Both the position numbers and the translations under genes were made by a program. This document shows, piece after piece, positions 42,410 through 49,950 of a stretch of DNA of 64,000 bases. The stretch comes from QYOJ01 sp964616825 (GTDB lineage: Bacteria; Bacteroidota; Bacteroidia; Bacteroidales; FEN-979). The stretch's first letter is position 1; each line of letters starts with the position of its first letter. Below the pieces are notes generated by a model that saw nothing but the letters and a program-made list of their open reading frames with translations, did no database searches and was not told where the DNA came from. The stretch spans positions 14,828 through 78,827 of the forward strand of contig CAZTSX010000014.1 of assembly GCA_964616825.1 (NCBI GenBank), read 5' to 3'.

Positions 42410-42688
42410 TCATTTTGTTCCGGTGGTCTTTTTGAGTTGTCTCCGCTTTTTCCTTCTGTCGATCAATAATTTCCCGATGGCGAAAGCTTTCCCAATCACC
42501 AGGTTTGATGCTGCCACATCTCTGGAAATAGATTCAAAGAGATTCCGGAACGATAGAGTATCGATCAAGCCCCTGTAATCCTGATTAATATCCTGCTCTT
42601 TTTGTTCGATCTGATTCTGTAAGATCTGTTTCCTGATCAGCAAATCCCTCATCGAACGAACCGATTGTGGTACGTGTCTATTCATCAT
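42410..42688 (-). CDS. Small basic protein of the YtxH-holin operon
   Basis: 92 residues, helical, no signal peptide, strongly basic at the C-terminus (DRRKKRRQLKKTT). The first half is a predicted coiled coil (RDLLIRKQILQNQIEQKEQDI), and the second half (SNLVIGKAFAIGKLLI) is amphipathic. I do not know the family, though small proteins at this position after a holin-like gene are usual in Bacteroidota. It overlaps the holin-like gene by 11 bp, so the two are co-translated. Confidence 0.7.
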   Translation of the reverse strand: MMNRHVPQSVRSMRDLLIRKQILQNQIEQKEQDINQDYRGLIDTLSFRNLFESISRDVAASNLVIGKAFAIGKLLIDRRKKRRQLKKTTGTK

Positions 42689-43040
42689 CTTGATCCTCCA
42701 GAATTATATTAGACATCTTTGAAACCAGCGGATTGATAAAGAGCGGATACCGAAGAAGGTATAGCACAACCCCAACCACAACATAGAATCCTGCAACAAG
42801 CAATGCCCCGACATAAGAGGGCCCGATGTATTCGCCCCACCAAAGGATAAATGCGAACGAAAGGAAGAATATGATGAGCATGACCAGAATAAAGATGATC
42901 AGGAAGATCAAAAAATGGGTCATGAACTGGGCCATCTTTTCAGCTGCAACAAGTCTGAAATATTCCAGCTTGAGCGCTACATACTCTTTGACATTATCGG
43001 AAAGTGATGAAAACTGTTCACCGATTTTTTTTGTTTCCAT
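42678..43040 (-). CDS. Holin-X-like (phage_holin_3_6) membrane protein
   Basis: 120 residues with two membrane segments (about 40-66 and 75-97), an amphipathic N-terminus (LSDNVKEYVALKLEYFRLVAAEKM) and an acidic tail (EDQDDE). This matches the Actinobacterial holin X/phage_holin_3_6 family, which despite its name is chromosomal and widespread. No phage gene is near. It probably acts at the membrane with the YtxH protein encoded 25 bp upstream. Confidence 0.78.
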   Translation of the reverse strand: METKKIGEQFSSLSDNVKEYVALKLEYFRLVAAEKMAQFMTHFLIFLIIFILVMLIIFFLSFAFILWWGEYIGPSYVGALLVAGFYVVVGVVLYLLRYPLFINPLVSKMSNIILEDQDDE

Positions 43041-43064
43041 AAGGAGGTTGTAAACAGATGAAAC

Positions 43065-43334
43065 TTATTTGGGTTTTCCGGTCTTGGGCCGTCCTCTCCT
43101 GGGAGGCGGCTTTTTGTCAACCTTCTCTTCCTTTTCCAGGTTGAGGGCCGACTTGATGTCGTCGATCTCTTCGGCAAATTCTTCATGAAGCTGATCTGCC
43201 AGATCGTTAAAGTTCTCTTTCAGTTTCTTCCTGGTTTTCGTTCCTTTATCAGGTGCAAACAGGATACCGACAGCCACCCCTGCTGCAAAACCTGCGAGGC
43301 CGGCCAGAAATGCGCTTGAATAACTTTTTGCCAT
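43065..43334 (-). CDS. YtxH domain-containing protein
   Basis: 89 residues with one glycine-rich membrane segment (SSAFLAGLAGFAAGVAVGILFAP) followed by DKGTKTRKKL, the YtxH signature, an acidic helix and a Lys/Pro-rich tail. YtxH proteins are general-stress proteins in Bacillus. It is the first gene of an operon with the holin-like, the 92-residue and the radical SAM genes, behind a clear -7 box. Confidence 0.82.
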   Translation of the reverse strand: MAKSYSSAFLAGLAGFAAGVAVGILFAPDKGTKTRKKLKENFNDLADQLHEEFAEEIDDIKSALNLEKEEKVDKKPPPRRGRPKTGKPK

Positions 43335-43350
43335 AATACAAGGATTTTCA

Positions 43351-43358
43351 CAAAGATA
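43351..43358 (-). promoter_or_regulatory. Bacteroidota -7 box for the YtxH operon
   Basis: CAAAGATA reads TATCTTTG on the minus strand, 17 bp upstream of the ATG at 43334. Confidence 0.6.
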
Positions 43359-43373
43359 ATAACAATTCTGTTA

Positions 43374-44477
43374 TTACATCTGATCAGTCAGACTTCTTAC
43401 TGTTCTGTACTGTCCCAGAAATTCTTTCATCAGGATCCGGATTAAGGTATATGTAGGAACAGCGATAATCATGGCTGGAATACCTCCCATTGTTCCGGCT
43501 GCGATAATCACGAGGAAGATCTCGATAGGATGAGCTTTGACGCTTTTCCCATAAATCAAGGGTTCGAGTACGATCACATCAATCAGAATGATCGTGATGT
43601 ACACCAGGATAATCCGAAGGGCAGTCGGACCCATCATAGCATAATCGCCCATACTGACCACACCGGTTACACCCAGAATAACACCCATCAAGGTCGCCAT
43701 GACCGGCCCAAGGTAAGGGATGATATGGATGATCCCGCCAAAGAGTCCGATCACCAGAGCACCCTTTATGCCAATGATAGTAAGGCCGATCGTGTAAAGG
43801 GTTACCATGACCATGATATTGATCAGCAGGCCGATGTAGTAACGGGAAAGGAGGTGTTTGGTTTTCTCAAATACACGAATAGCCTTATTTTCAGATTTTT
43901 CATTGACCAGCAACAGAATAACACGTCGGACCAAGGTGGTGTCATATAAAAAAGTAAATGAGATAAATATGACAGAGAAGACATCGAAGAAGAATTTTCC
44001 GGTGAATGCGAAAATGTCTCCCACCAGATTAGAGAAAAAACCGAAGTTGATCATATTCATGAGCTTGTCTTCAATGAATTTGGTAACAGGCATCTCATGA
44101 GGCATGATCCCGAAACTGATCAGCATGTTCTGCAATCCGTCGATCTCTTTGCTATAGTAAGCCGTGAATTTATCCATATTAATGTTGGAGATCAATTCAG
44201 CTTCCTGAATAATCAGCGGAATGAAGAAACTAAACAGGGTAAAAAAGATTATAACGATCAACAGTACAGTGATGATTGTACTGGCCAGGTGAGGGAATTT
44301 GAATCTCCTGATCTTAATCCGGTCCAGGCTGGCAAGGAGGGGCTGACCGATGATAAACACCACCAGGCTAATCAATAAAATGGTGACAATGTTGGAAAAA
44401 TACCACAACAGGAAACCTGCAAGGAGAATAAACAGGATGATGAAAAACAGTTTGTTTTTTTGATAGAGCTCTCTCAT
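43374..44477 (-). CDS. AI-2E family transporter (paralogue 1)
   Basis: The ATG at 44477 gives 367 residues and the start MRELYQKNKLF, the same length and start as its paralogue upstream; the frame continues six codons to a TTG. About eight membrane segments, with the C-terminal family hallmark GLFGGIIHIIPYLGPVMA and LEPLIYGKSVKAHPIEIFLVIIAAGTMGGIPAM. The AI-2E family (PF01594) was first linked to autoinducer-2 export, but members also move other small molecules or ions, so the substrate is open. It follows paralogue 2 by 47 bp. Confidence 0.88.
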   Translation of the reverse strand: MRELYQKNKLFFIILFILLAGFLLWYFSNIVTILLISLVVFIIGQPLLASLDRIKIRRFKFPHLASTIITVLLIVIIFFTLFSFFIPLIIQEAELISNINMDKFTAYYSKEIDGLQNMLISFGIMPHEMPVTKFIEDKLMNMINFGFFSNLVGDIFAFTGKFFFDVFSVIFISFTFLYDTTLVRRVILLLVNEKSENKAIRVFEKTKHLLSRYYIGLLINIMVMVTLYTIGLTIIGIKGALVIGLFGGIIHIIPYLGPVMATLMGVILGVTGVVSMGDYAMMGPTALRIILVYITIILIDVIVLEPLIYGKSVKAHPIEIFLVIIAAGTMGGIPAMIIAVPTYTLIRILMKEFLGQYRTVRSLTDQM

Positions 44478-44524
44478 GGCAATTTTTTTTGCCAAGATAG
44501 TGAAAAAACAGGCTCAGAACTAGT

Positions 44525-45628
44525 CTAAATCTTATCGGTTAGTGACCGGACGACTTTAAATTGACTCAAAAACTCTTTGGCTACGATCCGGAGGAAGGTG
44601 TATGTTGGGACGGCAATGATCATCCCGATAATACCACCGATACTTCCTGCCGCAATGATCACAATGAAGATCTCGATCGGGTGAGCTTTAACACTCTTTC
44701 CATAAATGAGAGGCTGATAGAGGACATTGTCGATGATAATGACAATTAAAAATACCAATCCAATTAGCAGGGCAGTGTCGCCGATCATACCATAATGGCC
44801 CATACTGATCATACTGGTGACACCAAGAATCACACCCATACTGGTTGCAATGACTGGTCCCAGGTATGGAATAATGTTGATGATCCCGGCAAAAAAAGCA
44901 ATGACCAGCGCTCCTTCAATTCCCAGGATACTAAGTCCGATCGAATAGGAGATGATCATAGCAATCACATCCAGGAACATTCCGATAAAGTATCTTGATA
45001 ACAGGTGCTTACTTTTATCAAGTACCCGGTTCGATTGATCAGCATACTTCTCAGGCATGATGGTTAGCACAATGGTACGGATCATACTCGGGTCGTGTAG
45101 AAAAAAGAACGAGATAAAAAGAACCGAAAAAAGATCAAAGAAGAAGGTCCCTGTGAGTGTAAAGATATCTGTGATCCAGTTGGAGAACATATCAACATTA
45201 ATGAACCGCATGGCCATCTCCTGAAGAGCAGCAAGGATGCTTACTTCTTTCTTCAGAACGCCAAACTCAATAAGTCGTTGTTCAACCCAGACGATCTCAT
45301 TTTCATAGTAGTGTGAGAGCTGGGTTACGTCGATGGAGGAGATAAGCTGTGCTTCTGTCATAATGAGTGGGATGAAGAAGCTGAAAAATCCGATAAAAGC
45401 TACCAGCAGGATGAGCAGGGTGAGAATAACCGCCAGGATTTGAGGAAAATGAAACTTTCCGATATGGATTTTACACAATAACCTGACAAGAGGTTGCCCG
45501 ATTAGCGTTACAACCGCAGCAATCAGGATGAAGCTGAGGATATTGGAGAAGTACCAGAAAAGAAATCCTATCGCCACCACAAACAGGATGACAAAAAACA
45601 GTTTGTTTTTTTCGTAAAGCTCTTTCAT
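44525..45628 (-). CDS. AI-2E family transporter (paralogue 2)
   Basis: 367 residues with about eight membrane segments; the sequence is closely similar to the neighbouring copy (LFFVILFVVAIGFLFWYFSNI; GIINIIPYLGPVIATSMGVILGVT; YGKSVKAHPIEIFIVIIAAGSIGG). The two are a tandem duplication that has diverged, mostly in the soluble loop between segments 3 and 4. It is the first of the pair; a REP-like element lies 30 bp upstream. The substrate is unknown. Confidence 0.88.
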   Translation of the reverse strand: MKELYEKNKLFFVILFVVAIGFLFWYFSNILSFILIAAVVTLIGQPLVRLLCKIHIGKFHFPQILAVILTLLILLVAFIGFFSFFIPLIMTEAQLISSIDVTQLSHYYENEIVWVEQRLIEFGVLKKEVSILAALQEMAMRFINVDMFSNWITDIFTLTGTFFFDLFSVLFISFFFLHDPSMIRTIVLTIMPEKYADQSNRVLDKSKHLLSRYFIGMFLDVIAMIISYSIGLSILGIEGALVIAFFAGIINIIPYLGPVIATSMGVILGVTSMISMGHYGMIGDTALLIGLVFLIVIIIDNVLYQPLIYGKSVKAHPIEIFIVIIAAGSIGGIIGMIIAVPTYTFLRIVAKEFLSQFKVVRSLTDKI

Positions 45629-45659
45629 GTCGGAGGATTTAAAGATTTGCGATATATGT

Positions 45660-45687
45660 CATTGAGAGGAACGAAGTGACGAAGCAA
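45660..45687. repeat. REP-like element
   Basis: CATTGAGAGGAACGAAGTGA followed by CGAAGCAA, the reverse-oriented form of the palindrome found at 45736. It lies upstream of AI-2E paralogue 2. Confidence 0.75.
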
Positions 45688-45732
45688 AGGGGTAATTTTT
45701 GATAAAGATACAAAAACACCTGATTCCCAACT

Positions 45733-45786
45733 CACCATTGCCGCGTCACTTCGTTCCTCGCAATGACATTACTCACCACCTCACCA
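45733..45786. repeat. Composite repeat: CACCA units with REP-like palindrome
   Basis: CACCA at 45733, REP-like palindrome 45736-45765, CACCA at 45774 and 45782. A 50-bp stretch is identical to 33641-33690. It abuts the stop of the DUF5686 gene. Confidence 0.88.
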
Positions 45787-45790
45787 GTTG

Positions 45791-48462
45791 CTAAAACGGA
45801 AAAATTACACTGATTTTGTACGCAAAATTATTCCCCACCCTATCAAATGAATAGGGTCCCCAGCGATAGAAAGCACCGATCCCGATCGTATAAACTCGAA
45901 GATTTACCAGGTTGTTGATCAGCAGCCCGGTTTCATAATAACCCAGGTTCATCTCCCGCAGGTTATCAGTCGAATAGGTATACCGGTCTCTATCCTCCAA
46001 CCAGCCAAACCCGATATTCTGGGAAAGAGCAAATTCGGGATGGAACCACTTCTTGCCCTTGAATAACAGGTATTTAAAATCGTGGTAAATATAGAGTGAG
46101 AGATACCGGTTCGATAAAAACTCATTCATTCGCATCGTGGCAAATGAGTTGGGAGCGTAAAGGGTGATGAGCCGGTAGCTGCCATGGCCGTTATACAGGT
46201 TGCAGGCAGGGATAGGCAGGTCGACATACCCGGCGTTGAACTGGAAAGAGAGGTCGCCAATGTATTTAAACTTNNNNNNNNNNNNNNNNNNNNNNNNNNN
46301 NNNNNNNNNNNNNNNNNNNNNNNNNNNNNNNNNNNNNNNNNNNNNNNNNNNNNNNNNNNNNNNNNNNNNNNNNGGTCGACATACCCGGCGTTGAACTGGA
46401 AAGAGAGGTCGCCAATGTATTTAAACTTGAAGGTCTTCTTTACCTTCAGATCTATCCGGTTGTAGTCATACTCACCACCCAAAAATCCCTTGATCCCCCG
46501 GGTATATTGCAACCAAACAACGGGATACTTGGTCCCAAGCGACATTTTTGCCTCCACGGTTTGCAGGAATTTCTCTTTATGCGCCCATTTGAATCCGGCT
46601 GTGATCTCGGTAAAGACAAACTCGTTGTCGAGGATCGTCGCGTTCCCTTCAAACGTTGCCAGATCGAAAGTTGTAGTCTTTTTGTATTGCCTCGACAGCC
46701 CGACACCAAACAGGAGATACTTAAAGGTTCTGAAGGTCAAACCCAGGTTTGCCGACTGCGTGCGATCCAGTTTTTTGATCATCAGACTCCGCCAGTTTCC
46801 TGCCAGAGTGGAACTTAGATTGGAAACCATTTCATCAAAAAACCGAACACCTCCCGACTCAATCAGGTCATACGAGTAGGCTGCATTGATGGTTACATCA
46901 TTTCGCCGGTTGAGTAAAAAGCTTACATCACCGCCATATTTGCTGGTCGAGATCGCAAAGGCATACTGGTAGAAACCGCCTATTTTGAACCACCTGGAAA
47001 CCTTGTCATTTGTATGGATACCTAAGCCAAGGATGAGGCCTTCGTAGTAGTTGTATCCGATCATTCGGTTGATATCAAAGTCAATCGGCCCCCACGGAAT
47101 CCTCCCCGACATAACAGTCTGGAAAGTTTTTGCCATCTTATCAAAATTTTCCGCTTTACCGATGCTGTCTAATACATGATAGGTACGGCGATCCTTCGCA
47201 TCCAGGGTGTCTGTCCGGTATAGGTTCCAGAAATCATCGGTACGCTTGGCTGCATTTTTATCTACTTCGATATCGAGATGATTAAACTCCCGTCGAACAA
47301 GATCCGGATTCAGCACAATATCCTGAATGTAACTTCGTCCGCTTCCCATCGCTTTATATTTCCCGATTTGCAGATTGGTGAAGAAGACATCGGTATTTAA
47401 CTGGACGGGGAACCAGTGCACGCTGTCAACAAGCTCATACATCTGCTGGATCTTGATCCGGAGGCCCTTCTGGCTGGCTGGTTCGGCAATCACGTTCTGG
47501 ATTCCCCAACGATGTGTGCTGATCGAAATGATCCCTTTCAACCCATCGAAGTTAGTTCCTTTTCGTGGCCGGAATGAGATGACAAAGACTGTGTCCCGAG
47601 CCATGTAACTTGTATCTTCAATTTTGAAGAAATACTTGCCAAGGCTTCCGCTGCTGATCGGATTGACATAACTGCTCTGGAAGATAGTGATAAAGGGTTT
47701 ATAAAAGGAAAAAGACTGAATCTGGGTAGCCAGGAAGATAAATATCGGATCTTTAAATCCCGACATTTTTGTAGCTACCACATCGTTGTAACTTCGATTC
47801 GGAAAAAGGTACTTCCTCTTGGTTACGTTCTCCATCAGGAAAAGATATTGCTCACTCATCAACTTCTCGATAAACCGGGTTGCAGAGTCTATGGCAATTG
47901 TATCTTTCTGAACAGAATCCGTTACCTCCTGGAAATCAAACCCAATTCCGGCCATGCCTCCTTGCCGGGTTGAGTCAGATGAAATTTGATTGATGCTTGT
48001 ATCGGCATCGATTGAGAAAATTGTCTTCTCATACATCGTATAAGAAAACGATTTCAGCTTTTCGGGATCATTTATATCCCTGTTATCGATGGTGTTTCGG
48101 ATGATCCGGTGAGCCGGATTGACACCTGCCAGGATCTCCACCTCCTGTAATTCAATCTCTTTACGCTCAAGGAAAATTGTCAGGTCTTTCGCCTTTTTTT
48201 CAACCTGAAAGACCTTCTTTTCATAACCAACGTAGGAGAGTTTCAATGAAGTGATGGGTTCATAGTAACTGAAACTGAATTCTCCATCGATATCGGTAGT
48301 TCCACCATAGTTACTTTCATTGATCACAATATGTACAAATGCCAGCGGTGCTCTTGTCTCTCTGTCAAAAACCTGTCCTGAAATCCTATATGACACCTGG
48401 GAAAACAGACTGGCCAATGGGATTAGAAAAAGAATGGAAAGAAAGTAAAGCTGCAAACGCAT
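45791..48462 (-). CDS. Carboxypeptidase-regulatory-like/DUF5686 outer membrane protein (split by assembly gap)
   Basis: The raw sequence shows two fragments, but collapsing the 100 N and one 55-bp flank (155 bp) puts them in one frame of 838 residues; the joined stretch reads FNAGYVDLPIPACNLYNG without a break. Start at the ATG at 48462 (signal peptide MRLQLYFLSILFLIPLASLFSQ), not at the TTG at 48480, because a -7 box lies there. Domains: CarboxypepD_reg-like (about 25-110, ISGQVFDRETRAPLAFVHI), then DUF5686 with a beta-barrel-like C-terminus ending in KISVIFPF. Such proteins are Bacteroidota outer-membrane proteins of unknown role, related in architecture to TonB-dependent receptors. Confidence 0.88.
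46219..46428. other. Assembly gap (100 N) flanked by exact 55-bp duplication
   Basis: Bases 46219-46273 are repeated exactly at 46374-46428 around 100 N (46274-46373), the same 55-bp length as the other gap. Collapsing 155 bp restores the reading frame of the DUF5686 gene. Confidence 0.97.
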
Positions 48463-48477
48463 GCCGGAAAATTTTGC

Positions 48478-48485
48478 CAAAATTA
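48478..48485 (-). promoter_or_regulatory. Bacteroidota -7 box for the DUF5686 gene
   Basis: CAAAATTA reads TAATTTTG on the minus strand, 16 bp upstream of the ATG at 48462; the leader would be about 10 nt. Confidence 0.6.
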
Positions 48486-48559
48486 CAAAAAGGGAATGAA
48501 TGATCTGTCGTTATCTGTGTTGCTTAAGGCATCTGTGTCATCAGCGTTCTATAATTTGC

Positions 48560-48567
48560 TATGTTTG
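48560..48567 (+). promoter_or_regulatory. Bacteroidota -7 box for the RNA methyltransferase gene
   Basis: TATGTTTG, 16 bp before the TTG start at 48583. The ATG inside the box is in another frame. Confidence 0.5.
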
Positions 48568-48582
48568 TAAAAATTCGTTTTT

Positions 48583-49725
48583 TTGGGGAAAACATTTCCA
48601 ATCATCGCTAAAACCCTTACCGGGTTCGAAGGGATTCTTGCTTCCGAGCTGCAGGAGATGGGCGTTAAAACAGAACAACTCGCTCGTGCCGTAAGGTTCA
48701 AAGGGGATCAGGAGATCCTCTACCGGGTCAACTACTGCTCACGACTGGCGCTCCGGTTTCTTAAATATGCAGCATCCTTTCAGGTGCACAAACAGGAGGA
48801 CCTCTATACGCGGATAAAAGATCTCCCCTGGGAGCAATACATGACCGTAAACCAGACATTCGCTGTCGATGCTGTCATTAGCAAATCGGTTTTTTCCAAC
48901 TCACTTTTCGTGGCTCAAAAAGCAAAAGATGCTATCGCAGACCGGTTTCGCATGATCTATGGGAAGCGCCCTTCAGTTGACCTGAAAAATCCCGATCTGC
49001 GTATCAACATCCATCTGAATAAAGAGCAGTGTTCGGTATCTCTTGACAGTTCAGGTTCATCCCTCCACAAACGGGGATATCGTCAACGGACATGGGAAGC
49101 TCCCTTAGGTGAAGTCCTTGCGGCAGGACTGATTCAGCTTGCGGGCTGGGATAAACAAACACCTCTGTATGATCCGATGTGTGGCTCCGGAACGGTCCCG
49201 ATGGAAGCGGCGATGCTGGCATCGAACACCCCGGCAGGATACTTTCGCCGTGAGTTCGGCTTTATGAAATGGAATGATTTTGATGCCTCTCTGTGGGCAG
49301 AAATCAAAACAGATGCCGATGGGCGGGTCCAACCTGTTACAGTGCCTGTTCGGGGGACAGATAAATCACGTCAGGCGATCCATGCTGCGAAGATCAATAT
49401 ACAAAAGACCCACCTGGGGAAGGCTGTTCAACTCACAGTGTCTAACTTTCATGCAACCAAACCACCATTCGAAGAAGGGTTAATGATCATGAATCCTCCC
49501 TACGATGAACGGATACAGCTCGATGATGTGATCGCTTTCTACCGCAGCCTGGGTGATGCCCTGAAACAACTTTACACCGGCTGGCAAGCCTGGATCATCT
49601 CCTCTGATCTGAAAGCGCTGAAGTTTTTTGGCCTGAAACCCTCCCAAAAAATACCCTTGTTCAATGGGCCACTCGAATGCCGTTTCGCCAGATTCGACTT
49701 ATACGAAGGAACTAAAGAACGTTAG
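48583..49725 (+). CDS. THUMP-domain class I RNA methyltransferase (RlmL-like)
   Basis: 380 residues from a TTG at 48583; no in-frame ATG precedes the conserved start FPIIAKTLTGFEGILASEL. An upstream ATG at 48561 is off by one base, so an error in the T-run at 48578-48584 cannot be excluded. Residues 1-160 are a ferredoxin-like plus THUMP RNA-binding region; the methyltransferase domain has the SAM motif YDPMCGSGTVPMEAAM and the catalytic NPPYDERI. RlmL-type enzymes make N2-methylguanine in 23S rRNA; tRNA guanine is an alternative substrate. Its stop codon is the first unit of the array at 49719. Confidence 0.85.
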   Translation: MGKTFPIIAKTLTGFEGILASELQEMGVKTEQLARAVRFKGDQEILYRVNYCSRLALRFLKYAASFQVHKQEDLYTRIKDLPWEQYMTVNQTFAVDAVISKSVFSNSLFVAQKAKDAIADRFRMIYGKRPSVDLKNPDLRINIHLNKEQCSVSLDSSGSSLHKRGYRQRTWEAPLGEVLAAGLIQLAGWDKQTPLYDPMCGSGTVPMEAAMLASNTPAGYFRREFGFMKWNDFDASLWAEIKTDADGRVQPVTVPVRGTDKSRQAIHAAKINIQKTHLGKAVQLTVSNFHATKPPFEEGLMIMNPPYDERIQLDDVIAFYRSLGDALKQLYTGWQAWIISSDLKALKFFGLKPSQKIPLFNGPLECRFARFDLYEGTKER

Positions 49726-49760
49726 ACGTAGGACGTAAGACATAAAACGTAATACGTGAA
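49719..49760. repeat. ACGTAAG array, period 7
   Basis: ACGTTAG, ACGTAGG, ACGTAAG, ACATAAA, ACGTAAT and ACGTGAA at 49719, 49726, 49733, 49740, 49747 and 49754. The first unit contains the TAG stop of the methyltransferase gene. Confidence 0.9.
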
Positions 49761-49789
49761 CTATTATCCAGTCATCCGGTTATAATTGT

Positions 49790-49817
49790 CATTGCGAGGA
49801 GTTAAACGACGAAGCAA
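49790..49817. repeat. REP-like element
   Basis: CATTGCGAGGAGTTAAACGA followed by CGAAGCAA, related to the elements at 41215 and 45660. Confidence 0.75.
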
Positions 49818-49821
49818 CAGC

Positions 49822-49855
49822 ATCCAGCATCCAGTATCCAGAATCTGCATCCATT
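49822..49855. repeat. ATCCAGC array, period 7
   Basis: ATCCAGC, ATCCAGT, ATCCAGA and ATCTGC at 49822, 49829, 49836 and 49843, then ATCCAT. The unit is shared with coding arrays in gldA and the beta-galactosidase gene. With its neighbours it fills most of the 220-bp spacer before priA. Confidence 0.88.
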
Positions 49856-49915
49856 TTTTCAATACCTTTGAAATCAATAAAACGATCAGCATTATTTCGG
49901 CTATGACAAAGGACA

Positions 49916-49950
49916 AATCGTTAATCGTAAATCGCAAATCGTAAATTGGA
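49916..49950. repeat. AATCGTA array, period 7, reaching into priA
   Basis: AATCGTT, AATCGTA, AATCGCA, AATCGTA and AATTGGA at 49916, 49923, 49930, 49937 and 49944. The last unit contains the TTG start of priA. Confidence 0.88.

Noticed and set aside
42678..43040. Prophage, because of the holin-like gene
   Set aside because: The family is chromosomal, and no lysin, capsid, integrase or attachment site is nearby.
46184..46465. Open frames running through N stretches
   Set aside because: They exist only because N is translated as X; the real gene on the minus strand crosses the gap.
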